Program-made: the position numbers and the translations under genes
The notes under the pieces: model-generated
Databases searched by the model: none
Told to the model about the DNA's origin: nothing
The model's input: the letters and a program-made list of their open reading frames with translations, nothing else
NCBI RefSeq assembly: GCF_000372805.1
Contig: NZ_KB889886.1
Coordinates: forward strand, 78,472-142,471
Length of the DNA: 64,000 nucleotides
Reading direction: 5' to 3'
Source: Marinobacter gelidimuriae
Lineage (GTDB): Bacteria; Pseudomonadota; Gammaproteobacteria; Pseudomonadales; Oleiphilaceae
Shown here: one piece after another, positions 33,528 through 43,056 of the stretch
How the letters are laid out: each line of letters starts with the position of its first letter
Numbering within the stretch: position 1 is the first letter of the stretch

Positions 33528-35453
33528 TTAACGCTTCTCGTCGTCCTTCACTTCTTCAAACTCAGCGTCAACAGCGTCATCAGCGGTGTTCGACTGGGCT
33601 TTTTCCTGCCCTTCTGCCGGCTGGCCCTGCTCCGCCTGATCGGCGTACATCTTCTTGGCCAATTCGCCGGAAACCTCAGTCAGCTTCTCGGTCTTGGCCT
33701 GGATGTCGTCCTTATCAGAACCTTTCAGCGCTTCTTCCAGTTCAGTTACAGACGCTTCAATCGACTCTTTCTCGCTGTCGCTGACTTTATCGCCGGCGTC
33801 CTTTAAGGTTTTACGCACCGCGTGAACCATGGCATCGCCCTGGTTGCGAGCCTGAACCAACTCTTCAAACTTGCGGTCTTCGTCAGCGTTGGCTTCGGCG
33901 TCACGCACCATTTTTTCGATTTCTTCCTCGTTCAGGCCGGAAGAGGCCTTGATCACGATGGACTGCTCTTTACCGGTCGCCTTGTCTTTGGCAGACACGT
34001 TCAGAATACCGTTGGCGTCGATGTCAAAAGTCACTTCGATCTGCGGTACGCCGCGCGGTGCAGGCGGAATGTCAGCCAAATCGAAACGGCCTAGTGATTT
34101 GTTCTGCGTGGCTTGCTTGCGCTCGCCCTGAACCACGTGAATGGTTACCGCTGTTTGACTGTCGTCCGCTGTCGAGAAAGTCTGCGACTTCTTGGTCGGA
34201 ATCGTAGTGTTCTTGTCGATCAGCGACGTAGCCACACCACCCATGGTTTCGATACCCAGGCTCAGAGGAGTTACGTCCAGCAGCAGTACGTCTTTCACAT
34301 CGCCAGACAATACGGCGGCCTGAATGGCGGCGCCCATAGCAACAGCTTCATCCGGGTTGACGTCTTTACGAGCTTCTTTACCGAAGAACTCTTTTACTTT
34401 TTCCTGCACCAGCGGCATACGGGTTTGGCCGCCTACCAGAATAACTTCGTCGATCTGATCGAGGCTCAGACCCGAGTCTTTCAAAGCGACTTTACACGGC
34501 TCGAGAGTGCGCTGCACCAGGTCTTCTACCAAGGACTCCAGCTTGGCACGAGTCAGCTTGACGTTCATGTGCTTGGGGCCGCTGGCATCAGCGGTAATGT
34601 ACGGCAAGTTCACGTCGGTCTGCTGGCTGCTGGAAAGCTCGATTTTAGCTTTCTCGCCGGCTTCTTTAAGGCGCTGCATGGCCAATGAATCGCCGCGCAG
34701 ATCAATACCGCTGTCTTTCTTGAACTGGTCGGCCAGGAATTCGATGATTTTCATATCGAAATCTTCACCGCCCAAGAAGGTGTCGCCGTTAGTGGCCAAC
34801 ACTTCAAACTGGTGTTCGCCGTCTACATCGGCAATTTCGATGATTGACAGGTCAAACGTACCGCCGCCCAGGTCGTAAACCGCGATGGTGCGGTCGCCGC
34901 CTTTCTTGTCCATACCGTAAGCCAGAGCTGCCGCGGTCGGCTCGTTGATAATACGCTTAACGTCGAGACCGGCAATTTTGCCTGCATCTTTGGTCGCCTG
35001 GCGCTGGCTGTCGTTAAAATACGCAGGAACGGTAATAACGGCTTCAGTCACTTTCTCGCCCAAGTAATCTTCGGCGGTTTTCTTCATTTTCTTCAAAATT
35101 TCCGCGGAAATCTGCGGCGGAGCCATTTTCTGGCCTTTTACATCGACCCAAGCATCGCCGTTGTCGGCCTTGGCAATTTTATAAGGCACCATCTTGATAT
35201 CTTTTTGCACAACATCGTCTTCGAACCGACGGCCGATCAAACGCTTGATCGCATAAAGGGTGTTGTACGGGTTGGTAACAGCCTGACGCTTGGCAGACTG
35301 ACCCACCAGAATTTCGTTGTCGTCGGTGTAGGCGATGATCGATGGCGTGGTGCGATCGCCTTCGGAATTTTCAATAACCTTAACCTTGCCACCGTCCATA
35401 ACGGCAACGCAGGAATTGGTTGTACCTAAGTCAATACCGATAATCTTGCTCAT
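33528..35453 (-). CDS. dnaK: Chaperone DnaK (Hsp70)
   Basis: 641 residues. ATPase domain with [35 protein letters not shown] and [14 protein letters not shown]; substrate-binding domain with [14 protein letters not shown]; helical lid and a disordered acidic tail ending EEVKDDEKR. Works with DnaJ and GrpE in folding and heat-shock control. Confidence 0.99.
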   Translation of the reverse strand: MSKIIGIDLGTTNSCVAVMDGGKVKVIENSEGDRTTPSIIAYTDDNEILVGQSAKRQAVTNPYNTLYAIKRLIGRRFEDDVVQKDIKMVPYKIAKADNGDAWVDVKGQKMAPPQISAEILKKMKKTAEDYLGEKVTEAVITVPAYFNDSQRQATKDAGKIAGLDVKRIINEPTAAALAYGMDKKGGDRTIAVYDLGGGTFDLSIIEIADVDGEHQFEVLATNGDTFLGGEDFDMKIIEFLADQFKKDSGIDLRGDSLAMQRLKEAGEKAKIELSSSQQTDVNLPYITADASGPKHMNVKLTRAKLESLVEDLVQRTLEPCKVALKDSGLSLDQIDEVILVGGQTRMPLVQEKVKEFFGKEARKDVNPDEAVAMGAAIQAAVLSGDVKDVLLLDVTPLSLGIETMGGVATSLIDKNTTIPTKKSQTFSTADDSQTAVTIHVVQGERKQATQNKSLGRFDLADIPPAPRGVPQIEVTFDIDANGILNVSAKDKATGKEQSIVIKASSGLNEEEIEKMVRDAEANADEDRKFEELVQARNQGDAMVHAVRKTLKDAGDKVSDSEKESIEASVTELEEALKGSDKDDIQAKTEKLTEVSGELAKKMYADQAEQGQPAEGQEKAQSNTADDAVDAEFEEVKDDEKR

Positions 35454-35544
35454 TGAGTCACTCCAAATCTTTCTGAATGCTGGGGCCGGAGGATCGCTCC
35501 GGACTGTTCTGGTTAAAAGCTATATTGGCGCTTTAAGCTATTTT

Positions 35545-36153
35545 TCAAGCCTGCTCATCAATTTTTGGTGCATCCTGGGGCTTGGCCACCATCACCATGG
35601 CCGGGCGCACAACCCTGCCATTCAACAAATAGCCTTTCTGCATAACCGCAACCACGCTGTTGGGCTCGGCGTTGGGCGCTGGCACCATAGACATCGCCTC
35701 GTGGTATTGCGGATCAAACGGTTCGCCTACAGGATTCAGGCGCTCGACGTTAAACTTCTTGAGACCAGACAGGAACATGTCGAGGGTAAGCTCTACGCCC
35801 TGGCGAATAGACGCCACCAAGTCACCAGAAGATTCGTGGCCTTCGGTGCTTTCAACCGCTTTTTCCAGACTGTCTACCACCGGCAGCAGTTCCTTGACGA
35901 ACTTTTCTACCGCAAATTTGTGGGCTTTTTCGACGTCGTTTTCGGCGCGACGGCGCACGTTCTGCATCTCTGCCTGCGAACGCAGCACCTGCTCCTGAAA
36001 CTCCTGGACCTTTGCCTGCAGTGCCTCAAGGTCTGCGGATGGCGAGCTTTCTGGTGCCGCCTCGGCTGCTTCTGCGTTTTCTTCTGCGGCATTGTCTACA
36101 GCTTGTTGCAGCTCGTCTGCAAATTGCTCGTTGCGCTTTTCGTCAGTGCTCAT
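35545..36153 (-). CDS. grpE: Nucleotide exchange factor GrpE
   Basis: 202 residues. Acidic N-terminal tail, long dimeric coiled coil ([37 protein letters not shown]), and C-terminal beta domain with [17 protein letters not shown] and [25 protein letters not shown]. Releases ADP from DnaK. First gene of the heat-shock operon behind a sigma-32-type promoter. Confidence 0.97.
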   Translation of the reverse strand: MSTDEKRNEQFADELQQAVDNAAEENAEAAEAAPESSPSADLEALQAKVQEFQEQVLRSQAEMQNVRRRAENDVEKAHKFAVEKFVKELLPVVDSLEKAVESTEGHESSGDLVASIRQGVELTLDMFLSGLKKFNVERLNPVGEPFDPQYHEAMSMVPAPNAEPNSVVAVMQKGYLLNGRVVRPAMVMVAKPQDAPKIDEQA

Positions 36154-36251
36154 GACTACTCCTGGTTAATAAACACGACCGGTATGACCACGGCCTACTA
36201 TCTATATTCGGATAACCGCCATAACGGCCGGAACGAGGTGTTTGCAAGTCG

Positions 36252-36278
36252 ATATGGGGCCCCGCGACGCAGTTTCAA
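36252..36278 (-). promoter_or_regulatory. Sigma-32-type heat-shock promoter of grpE-dnaK-dnaJ-dapB
   Basis: On the minus strand, TTGAAA (36278-36273), 13 bp, then CCCCATAT (36259-36252). This closely matches the sigma-32 consensus (CTTGAA, 13-15 bp, CCCCATnT), about 100 bp upstream of grpE. Confidence 0.85.
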
Positions 36279-36339
36279 CCGATGCGCGACGCATTTTGCA
36301 ACAAAGTTGACGCCACAGAGTTTGCAACAATCAAAAAGC

Positions 36340-36355
36340 CTGTATATATTCACAG
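36340..36355 (+). promoter_or_regulatory. LexA (SOS) box upstream of recN
   Basis: CTGTATATATTCACAG matches CTGT-N8-ACAG exactly, 59 bp before the recN start. A second, near-miss box (CTGTATGAAAAACAG, one base short) follows at 36359-36373. SOS control of recN is standard in gammaproteobacteria. Confidence 0.85.
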
Positions 36356-36414
36356 CTACTGTATGAAAAACAGTGTTCAGGCACATAGCATATAGATAGA
36401 GCGGAGGTTTCGGC

Positions 36415-38091
36415 ATGCTCACACAGCTAACGGTTTCCAATTACGCCATCGCGGAACGGGTGGAACTGCACTTCCATAAAGGAATGACCGCCCTTACCGG
36501 GGAAACCGGAGCCGGCAAATCGATTGTGCTGGATGCGCTTGGCCTTGCCATGGGCGGGCGCGCAGACGCCGGCGCCGTGCGTTATGGCGCGAAGCGGGCT
36601 GACATTACCGCCACCTTCGATATTTCAGCTATTACGGCTGCACGCAGCTGGCTGGAACAGCAAGAGCTGGACGATCATAACGACTGCATCTTACGCCGCG
36701 CCATCAGCCGCGATGGCCGCTCCCGCGCCTACATCAACGGCCAACCCTGCCCGCTAAGCCACCTGAAAGAACTGGGCGGCCTGCTGATGGACATTCACAG
36801 CCAGCACCAACATCAATCCTTACTGCGCAAGGATACCCACCGCACCTTGCTGGATGAATACGCCGGGGCCGATGAACTGGCCGGGCAAACCCGTCAAGCC
36901 TGGAGCGGGTGGAATAAAACCCGCCAGAAAATGGTCGAGCGCCAGAACAACGCCGATGAAACCGAAGCCCGGCTGCAACTGTTGCGCTATCAGGTAGAAG
37001 AGCTGGACCGCCTGGGCCTGCAAGAAGGCGAACAGCAGCAACTGGAACAGCAACAACAAGAGTTGAGCCAGGCTGACACTATTCTGCACCACAGCAATCA
37101 GGCGGCTTTACTGTGCTCCGAAGACGACACCAGCGCTGCCGCACTGGTGCGCCAGGCGCTGCAGCAACTTGAGCAGCTGCCAACGGAAATTCCAGCACTG
37201 GCCGACACCCTGCAAATGCTGAGCGAAGCGCAGATACAAATCAGCGAAGCCGGCGATAATTTGCGCCGCTTTGTTGACGATTACGAAGCGGACCCGCAAC
37301 GCCTGGCAGAAATAGAAGAGCGCTTGAGTGCGATTTATCAGATGGCGCGCAAGCATCGCATCATGCCCGAACAACTGTTCGAACTGCACCAGCGGCTGAA
37401 CGGCGAGCTGGCCGATCTGGACGGCGGCGCCGGCAGTCTGGAGCAGCTTCAGGCCGAATTGGACGAGCAGCGACTGGAATACAACGCGCTGGCCGACAAA
37501 CTGACACAGTTGCGCCAGCACGCGGCGGTGAATCTGGACGTTCGCGTAGCGGCAGAACTGGCTCAACTGAACATGCCCAATATGCAGTTTGTGACGCAGC
37601 TGGCAGACAACCGTGACGAGCCGGCGGCTCATGGCCACGAAGACATCGAATTTCTGGTTAGCGCCAATCCCGGCCAGCCGGCGCGACCACTGGCGAAAGT
37701 CGCCTCGGGCGGCGAGCTGTCGCGGATCAGTCTGGCCATTCAAGTGGTGGTAGCGCAAACCTCTACCACACCGACATTGGTGTTCGACGAAGTAGACGTA
37801 GGGATTGGCGGTGGCACCGCCGAAGTCGTGGGCAAACTACTGCGGGCACTCGGCGAAAACGGTCAGGTGTTGTGTGTTACCCACTTGCCGCAAGTGGCAG
37901 CCCAGTGCCATCAGCATCTGTTCGTTAGTAAGTTCACAGAGCAGGAAGCCACCTTCTCGAAAATCGAAGCCCTGGACGATCAGGGCCGGATCAGCGAAGT
38001 CGCCCGCATGCTGGGCGGCGTGGATATGACAGAACAGACCATTGCCCACGCCAAAGAAATGTACAGCAAGGGACAGGCAACCCATCACTAA
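36415..38091 (+). CDS. recN: DNA repair ATPase RecN
   Basis: 558 residues. SMC-like repair protein acting on double-strand breaks. Walker A GETGAGKSIVLDALG near residue 35, two coiled-coil arms around a hinge (Gln/Glu-rich EGEQQQLEQQQQELSQAD), then the signature ASGGELSRISLA and Walker B TLVFDEVDVGIGGGTAEVVG. Preceded by a LexA box and followed by a strong terminator. Confidence 0.97.
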   Translation: MLTQLTVSNYAIAERVELHFHKGMTALTGETGAGKSIVLDALGLAMGGRADAGAVRYGAKRADITATFDISAITAARSWLEQQELDDHNDCILRRAISRDGRSRAYINGQPCPLSHLKELGGLLMDIHSQHQHQSLLRKDTHRTLLDEYAGADELAGQTRQAWSGWNKTRQKMVERQNNADETEARLQLLRYQVEELDRLGLQEGEQQQLEQQQQELSQADTILHHSNQAALLCSEDDTSAAALVRQALQQLEQLPTEIPALADTLQMLSEAQIQISEAGDNLRRFVDDYEADPQRLAEIEERLSAIYQMARKHRIMPEQLFELHQRLNGELADLDGGAGSLEQLQAELDEQRLEYNALADKLTQLRQHAAVNLDVRVAAELAQLNMPNMQFVTQLADNRDEPAAHGHEDIEFLVSANPGQPARPLAKVASGGELSRISLAIQVVVAQTSTTPTLVFDEVDVGIGGGTAEVVGKLLRALGENGQVLCVTHLPQVAAQCHQHLFVSKFTEQEATFSKIEALDDQGRISEVARMLGGVDMTEQTIAHAKEMYSKGQATHH

Positions 38092-38130
38092 CAGCATTCC
38101 CCCTCTCTACTCTCCACTCCGAGAGTTTTC

Positions 38131-38160
38131 GGGGCGGGCCAGAAGCCCGCCCCTTTTTTT
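38131..38160. terminator. Rho-independent terminator after recN
   Basis: GGGGCGGGC pairs with GCCCGCCCC around CAGAA and is followed by seven Ts. It lies between convergent recN and fur. Confidence 0.93.
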
Positions 38161-38192
38161 GCGCCTGGGGAAATGCTTGAGCGTGAGTTGCC

Positions 38193-38603
38193 TTATGACT
38201 TGATGGGCTTTACGTACAGCGTCAGGCTGTGATCGACAATCTCGTAACCGTGCTCGGCCGCAATGATTTGCTGGCGGTCTTCAATCACCTGATCAAAAAA
38301 CTCGATGACTTTTCCGGTTTCAGTACATACGATATGGTCGTGATGGTGTTCGCTGGCCATTTCGAATACCGCATGGCCGCCTTCAAAGTTGTGCCGCAGC
38401 ACCAGGCCCGCCGATTCGAATTGCGTCAACACCCGGTAAACGGTCGCCAGCCCTACATCGCCACCCTGTTCCAGAAGCTTTTTGTAAACATCTTCTGCGC
38501 TCATGTGGTGCTGCGTGGCGCTTTCAAGAATACCGAAGATTTTTACCCGCGGAAGAGTAACCTTCAGACCGACTTTTCGTAATTCGGCGTTTTCAGATGG
38601 CAT
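38193..38603 (-). CDS. fur: Ferric uptake regulator Fur
   Basis: 136 residues from MPSENAELRKVGLKVTLPR. N-terminal winged helix (LPRVKIFGILES, LATVYRVLTQFESAGLVLRH) and metal-binding dimerisation domain with ASEHHHDHIVC. The second CxxC cysteine pair of E. coli Fur is absent (CTETGKVIEF), as in Pseudomonas. Iron-responsive repressor. Divergent from bamE across 122 bp; the upstream 22-codon extension is not conserved. Confidence 0.97.
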   Translation of the reverse strand: MPSENAELRKVGLKVTLPRVKIFGILESATQHHMSAEDVYKKLLEQGGDVGLATVYRVLTQFESAGLVLRHNFEGGHAVFEMASEHHHDHIVCTETGKVIEFFDQVIEDRQQIIAAEHGYEIVDHSLTLYVKPIKS

Positions 38604-38725
38604 ATTACTATTCACTCGTTGGTGTGTCTTGCGGCTTCCGGTATGATGGGGCCGCCATTTTAGGATCAACCCGTGCTACATCTGCCATTGGCAGGCATTT
38701 TCAAGATAGAGGATTTCCCCCGGCG

Positions 38726-39052
38726 ATGCAAAAGCTCATAGCTCTTATTCTCACTCTTTTTCTGGCTGGCTGTGCCTTTCCCGGCGTTTACAAAATCAAC
38801 GTCCAACAAGGCAATATTGTCACCAACAAAGAGTTGACCGCACTGACGGAAGGCATGCCCCGCAGCCAGGTTCACGCGGTGATGGGCACACCGCTGATGC
38901 TCAATCCTGTAGACACATCCAGGGAATATTACGTTTACACGTTCCAGCGTGCAGGCGGAGACATCGAAGAACAGCGCATTATCGTGTATTACGATGATGA
39001 CCAGTTCTCCCACTACGAAGCACAATTGCTGGAAGAGACACCCGCCTACTAA
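38726..39052 (+). CDS. bamE: Outer-membrane assembly lipoprotein BamE (OmlA/SmpA)
   Basis: 108 residues from MQKLIALILTLFLAGC, with lipobox LAGC. Mature domain has the BamE fold: GVYKINVQQGNIVTNKELTALTEGMPRSQVHAVMGTPLML and YYVYTFQRAGG. Component of the BAM complex that inserts outer-membrane barrels. Opposite to fur, the standard gammaproteobacterial arrangement. Confidence 0.95.
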   Translation: MQKLIALILTLFLAGCAFPGVYKINVQQGNIVTNKELTALTEGMPRSQVHAVMGTPLMLNPVDTSREYYVYTFQRAGGDIEEQRIIVYYDDDQFSHYEAQLLEETPAY

Positions 39053-39075
39053 GGCTAGGCTGAAGCTATAATCGC

Positions 39076-39357
39076 CTACTGCTTTTTAGCTCTGTTCAAT
39101 CGCGCCTGCTTGGGGTCAATCATGAGCGGGCGGTACAGTTCTATACGGTCGCCCACCTGCACCTTATGCTGGCCTGGTTGTTTTATTGCCTTACCAAAAA
39201 TGCCCATGTCAGTGTTGTCAGGATCCAGCCCCGGGAACCGCTCACAGATAGACGACGCTTTGACTGCGTTTAACATGCTGGTGCCCTCAGGAACATCCAC
39301 CGTTACAATTTCCTGCCGTTCAGGCAACGCGTAAGCCACTTCTACCCGAATGCTCAT
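39076..39357 (-). CDS. rnfH: RnfH-family ubiquitin-like protein
   Basis: 93 residues from MSIRVEVAYALPERQEIV. Beta-grasp UPF0125/RnfH fold with FPGLDPDNTDMGIFGKAIKQPGQHKVQVGDRIELYRPLMIDPKQARLNRAKK. The exact role is unknown in the family. Its start overlaps the ratA stop (ATGA), the usual ratA-rnfH pair. Confidence 0.93.
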   Translation of the reverse strand: MSIRVEVAYALPERQEIVTVDVPEGTSMLNAVKASSICERFPGLDPDNTDMGIFGKAIKQPGQHKVQVGDRIELYRPLMIDPKQARLNRAKKQ

Positions 39358-39797
39358 GAGCTTTTTCCATAAACGACATCTGCCCGCCGGCAAAACGCGT
39401 CGACCATGGTATTGGCCGCCTGATTGAAAATAGGCCCAAAGGTCATCCGCGCCAAAGATCCGGAAAATTCAAACTCCAGAGTCAGAATCACCTTGCAGGC
39501 GTTGTTTTGTAGCGGCTTGAAGTGCCAGCGCCCGCTAAGATTGCTAAAAGGCCCGTCCACCAACTGCATCTCGATGGCTTCAGGCATCAAAAGCTGGTTG
39601 CGCGTAGTGAGAATGTGGCTCAAACCGCCTTTGGCAATTTCCATCGAAGCAGTAACATTCTGCTCATCTTGCTGCTGCACACTGGCACTGCGACACCACG
39701 GTAGAAATTCCGGATAACGGGCTATGTCGTTAACCAGGTGAAACATGCGCTCGGCGGAATGCCACACCAACGCGGTTTTATCAATCTGATGAGCCAT
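39354..39797 (-). CDS. ratA: RatA/Coq10-type START-domain protein
   Basis: 147 residues from MAHQIDKTALVWHSAERMFHLV. A polyketide-cyclase/START fold with VNDIARYPEFLPWCR and SGRWHFKPL. Annotated as ribosome-association toxin RatA in E. coli; a ubiquinone-chaperone (Coq10) role is equally likely for the family. Upstream of rnfH and, on the other side of the IscB element, near smpB, its usual neighbour. Confidence 0.92.
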   Translation of the reverse strand: MAHQIDKTALVWHSAERMFHLVNDIARYPEFLPWCRSASVQQQDEQNVTASMEIAKGGLSHILTTRNQLLMPEAIEMQLVDGPFSNLSGRWHFKPLQNNACKVILTLEFEFSGSLARMTFGPIFNQAANTMVDAFCRRADVVYGKSS

Positions 39798-39818
39798 TGG
39801 GTAAAACACGGTCCTGTC

Positions 39819-41195
39819 TTATAAAAGAATAAATGTGTAGTGCAGGCCGATGTACAAAACCACCAGCGGCAACACCCAACGCATCACCCGGTACCAGCCA
39901 TCAAACAACCAACCGGGCGGGTTGCCCAGAATTTTTTGCAATAACCGGCGGGTAAGGCACCAGCCAGCAAACAGCGACACCATCACCCCAACAACCGGTA
40001 TAAAAACGCCACCAGAGATCAATTCCAACCAGCGAAACAGTGTTGCGCCTGCGGGCCGATAACTGCTCCATATATTCAATGAATACAGCGACAGCAGGCC
40101 CAACAGCCAACAGGAAACCAGAACCAGCAAGGTCGCTTTGCCCCGCGACAGATTCGTGCGCTCCCGCAGCCAGCCAATCACCGGCTCCATCAGCGCCAGT
40201 GCACTGGCCCAAATCACCATCACCAGCATCAAAAATAGCAGGGCAATAACCACCTGACTGGCAGGCAGCTGACCCAGCGCCGCAGGAAGGGCTACAAACA
40301 ACAGGCCAAAACCCCTGTTGGCTTGATTACCATCGACATCCACTACCACCGCAAACAGCGCCAGGCCAGCCAACACGGCAACCAGCGTATCCAACAAAAC
40401 CACGGCCAGAACAGACCGTTTCAAACGGGTGTGTGGCGAGCTATAAGCACCGAAAATGGCCCACACACCCACTCCTAAACCAAGGGTAAAAAAGGCATGA
40501 AACAGCGCGGCTCTGAGGCTGTCCATAGTGACATCTTGAGGATGTAGCGCCAGCATACGCGCCATAGCAGCACCCGCTTCACCGAAATAAACCGCAAACC
40601 CAACGAACCCCGCCAGCAAAATCAGGGTGGCCGGCACCAGCAGGCGAAACGCCCGCTCCAGGCCGTGAACTACCCCGCGCATAGACACACCTGCCACCAG
40701 CAACAAAAAGAAACCGTGCCAGGCCATGAACACCGGGTATCGTTGCGGGTCAGACACCAGGCGTGATAATACGCTTGCCGCATGGGCGGCGGTATTACCG
40801 GTAAAGTCCCCACTGGCGCCATAAAACACCCAGGCCAGCGCAATAGCGCCAAATACAGCGGTATAAGACAACACCACAAAGGCCGCCAGCACACTCAAGT
40901 AACCCAGCCATACCCAATTGCGGGAACGCTTGGCAGTGAGCACGAAGTTGTCCATCGCCCGCACCATTCCATGACGGCTATAGCGGCCAAAAGACGTTTC
41001 GGTAATCGCCAGTGGCAGAGCGATTAACAACAGGCAGGCCAAATAAAGCAGAATAAAAAGCCCGCCGCCGTGGCGGCTGGCCAGATAGGGAAATTGCCAA
41101 AAGTTGGCCAATCCCACAGTAGCGCCCGTCGCCGCCCAAAAAAACGTGGACTTGCGGGTAAATGATCCCATCTGTGCCTGAAGATGCGGCGGCAT
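39819..41195 (-). CDS. Sodium-dependent transporter of the NSS (SNF) family
   Basis: 458 residues and about eleven to twelve membrane helices. TM1 carries the sodium-binding stretch ATGATVGLANFWQFPYLASRHGGG, followed by TM3 and the rest of the LeuT fold. Likely an amino-acid:Na+ symporter; the substrate is unknown. ATG 41195 is chosen because the divergent -10 box lies at 41223-41228, which rules out the longer frame to 41330. An ATG eight codons later is another option. It diverges from the smpB promoter. Confidence 0.9.
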   Translation of the reverse strand: MPPHLQAQMGSFTRKSTFFWAATGATVGLANFWQFPYLASRHGGGLFILLYLACLLLIALPLAITETSFGRYSRHGMVRAMDNFVLTAKRSRNWVWLGYLSVLAAFVVLSYTAVFGAIALAWVFYGASGDFTGNTAAHAASVLSRLVSDPQRYPVFMAWHGFFLLLVAGVSMRGVVHGLERAFRLLVPATLILLAGFVGFAVYFGEAGAAMARMLALHPQDVTMDSLRAALFHAFFTLGLGVGVWAIFGAYSSPHTRLKRSVLAVVLLDTLVAVLAGLALFAVVVDVDGNQANRGFGLLFVALPAALGQLPASQVVIALLFLMLVMVIWASALALMEPVIGWLRERTNLSRGKATLLVLVSCWLLGLLSLYSLNIWSSYRPAGATLFRWLELISGGVFIPVVGVMVSLFAGWCLTRRLLQKILGNPPGWLFDGWYRVMRWVLPLVVLYIGLHYTFILL

Positions 41196-41217
41196 GAACA
41201 ATCCGGTCAAAAATGAT

Positions 41218-41313
41218 CGCCTATTGTAGCCGATACCGGTTGTAGCGCACGACCTGTTGCCGGCAAGCAGGTGAATTCGTGACCGGTCTGGCACTCCTGA
41301 GCTACAATAGGCG
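41218..41313. promoter_or_regulatory. Divergent promoter pair in a 13-bp inverted repeat
   Basis: CGCCTATTGTAGC (41218-41230) and its exact complement GCTACAATAGGCG (41301-41313) each contain a TACAAT -10 hexamer pointing outward. The left box would drive the NSS transporter; the right one (TACAAT 41303-41308, weak GTGACC -35 with 18-bp spacing) points at the omega-RNA, iscB and smpB. It is probably the ancestral smpB promoter, now about 1.7 kb from smpB. Confidence 0.65.
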
Positions 41314-41356
41314 CTTTGCCGGACCAGCAATCGCCGGCCGGTACATTCGTGCGACG

Positions 41357-41658
41357 TCGGATAAAGGATTCGTCAACTACCCCGCCGTGAACGATGGGGC
41401 TTGTAGAGAACACCCTTCAAGCCAGGTTGACCAGGGAAAGCGGACACCAACCCGCTACGTTTACCACAGGTCGTTAAGACCCACTCCGGTGTGCTACCTC
41501 AGCACCGGACACTGGAAAACAGGGATCACGCTGGCGAAAGGTAAAGCGCCGAAGGTTTCAGTTGCCGCGCAAGCGGGAGCCGGTGGTAGACATTCCCGAG
41601 GGGAGAGAGGTTTCGGCCTCCGTCACCAGACCCGTAAGGGTAATTATTGGAAAACGAT
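41357..41658 (+). ncRNA. Omega-RNA (HEARO) region of the IscB element, with predicted 5' guide
   Basis: The ~285 bp between the element left end and the iscB start is non-coding and rich in stems, as expected for the RNA that programs IscB. Examples are CCCC/GGGG at 41380-41399, CCGGTG (41487-41492) with CACCGG (41504-41509), and a further GC-rich stem set up to the iscB start. In known IscB systems the guide is the host sequence just outside the left end; here that is the 16 nt 41357-41372 (TCGGATAAAGGATTCG). Exact RNA ends cannot be set by eye. Confidence 0.8.
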
Positions 41659-43052
41659 ATGGCTGTGCTTGTGTTAGACAGAAAAAAGAACCCACTGATG
41701 CCTTGCTCGGAAAAACGAGCCCGGCTTTTGCTTACTCGCAGACGAGCGGTGGTGGTGCGAGTGTATCCGTTCACCCTTCGCTTGAAAGACCGCGTTGGCG
41801 GTGCTGTTCAGAAAGTCGTGCTTAAGATCGATCCTGGTAGCAAAGAAACCGGCTTAGCGGTGTCCAGAGTCAGCGCCCAAGGGGAGCATGTCTTGTGCTT
41901 AATCGAACTGATTCACCGTGGCCGCCAGATCAGCAAAGCGCTGGATCAGCGCCGGGGATTTCGGAGTCGTCGTCGTGGAAAACTGCGCTACCGCGTACCG
42001 AGATTCAACAACCGGACAAAGCCAAAAGGCTGGCTGGCGCCAAGCCTTCAACATCGAGTAGATACCACCACCAGTGTCATCAAACGTCTTCGCGCCTTGG
42101 TGCCAGTCACGTCGATCAGCCAAGAACTTGTGCGGTTTGACCTGCAACAGATGGAGAATCCCGAAATCAGCGGCGTTGAGTATCAGCAAGGCATCTTGTT
42201 AGGCTACGAAGTTCGGGAGTATTTGCTGGAAAAATGGTGCCGTGAATGCGCCTATTGTGCCGTGACCGACACACCGCTGGAAATCGAACACATTGTTTCA
42301 AAAGCCAACGGCGGTTCCAACCGAATCAGCAACCTGACCATTGCCTGTCACGACTGCAATCAGGAGAAAGGTTCTCAAACCCTGGCCGATTTTTTCCAAA
42401 CCTCCAAGCGCCTAAAAGACAAACAGCCGCGCATGGACAACGTGCTGATTCAGTGCAAGCGCCCCTTGCGGGACGCCGCAGCGGTGAACTCAACCCGCTG
42501 GACCTTATTCCAATCGCTAAAAACCACAGAGCTTCCCGTGAACGTCGGCACCGGAGGACAAACCAAATTCAACCGTCAAAGACTCGGTATCCCCAAAACC
42601 CACGCCCTTGACGCGGCCTGTGTGGGTATTGTTGAGCAGGTGTTTGACTGGCAAAAAACTACGCTACGGATAAAAGCCACAGGTCGCGGCAGCTACAAGC
42701 GGACGCGCCTAACAAAACACGGCTTCCCTCGCGGTTACCTCATGCGAGAGAAATCAGTTCACGGATTCCAAACCGGCGATATGGTTCGAGCCAATGTCCC
42801 AACCGGGAAAAAGGAAGGCACCTGGCTAGGCCGGGTTGCCATCCGAAAAACCGGCAGCTTCAACATTCAAACCTCGGACGGAGCCGTTCAAGGCATTCAT
42901 CACCGGCACTGCCAGCTCATACAAAGAGCGGATGGCTACGGCTATCACCTACACCACAAAAAGGAGAAGGGAAATAGGAAAGTCTGTCGTGCTGACGCAC
43001 GACGCGCACTCCCTCCCCGACCTAAAAGGACGGGGTTTCCCGCGCAAAATCG
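41373..43052 (+). mobile_element. IscB-only IS200/IS605-like (ISC) element inserted at smpB
   Basis: About 1,680 bp. Left end near 41373 (TCAACTACCCCGCCGTGAAC...) with a subterminal hairpin CCCC...GGGG (41380-41399). Right-end hairpin CCCCG...CGGGG at 43015-43035, then TTTCCCGCGCAAAATCG. No TnpA transposase is present, so it is non-autonomous. There is no target duplication, as expected for Y1-type peel-and-paste elements. Left flank and right end share TCG, so the boundary may slide by up to three bases, but the rejoined empty site is the same: AAAGGATTCG followed by the smpB ATGAGC. Confidence 0.85.
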
Positions 43053-43056
43053 ATGA
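41659..43056 (+). CDS. iscB: RNA-guided nuclease IscB
   Basis: 465 residues. Ancestor-type relative of Cas9 that cleaves DNA matching its omega-RNA guide. N-terminal PLMP motif at residues 12-15; RuvC-I Asp58 in KIDPGS; arginine-rich bridge helix (~95-120); RuvC-II Glu156 in [11 protein letters not shown] insert with CxxC (197-200), His211 in EIEHIV and the CHDCNQEKG finger; RuvC-III His315/Asp318 in KTHALDAA. All catalytic residues are present, so it looks functional. A TTG four codons upstream is another possible start. The last ~20 codons read through the right-end hairpin, and the TGA stop overlaps the smpB ATG. Confidence 0.93.
   Translation: MAVLVLDRKKNPLMPCSEKRARLLLTRRRAVVVRVYPFTLRLKDRVGGAVQKVVLKIDPGSKETGLAVSRVSAQGEHVLCLIELIHRGRQISKALDQRRGFRSRRRGKLRYRVPRFNNRTKPKGWLAPSLQHRVDTTTSVIKRLRALVPVTSISQELVRFDLQQMENPEISGVEYQQGILLGYEVREYLLEKWCRECAYCAVTDTPLEIEHIVSKANGGSNRISNLTIACHDCNQEKGSQTLADFFQTSKRLKDKQPRMDNVLIQCKRPLRDAAAVNSTRWTLFQSLKTTELPVNVGTGGQTKFNRQRLGIPKTHALDAACVGIVEQVFDWQKTTLRIKATGRGSYKRTRLTKHGFPRGYLMREKSVHGFQTGDMVRANVPTGKKEGTWLGRVAIRKTGSFNIQTSDGAVQGIHHRHCQLIQRADGYGYHLHHKKEKGNRKVCRADARRALPPRPKRTGFPAQNR

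Noticed and set aside
36359..36373. Second LexA box CTGTATGAAAAACAG
   Set aside because: One base shorter than the CTGT-N8-ACAG rule; kept only as a note beside the exact box.
41373..43052. Possibility that the element is a degenerate Cas9 or a TnpB/IS1341 element
   Set aside because: The PLMP motif, HNH inserted in RuvC and protein length of 465 identify IscB; TnpB lacks HNH and Cas9 has a REC lobe. No CRISPR array is present.
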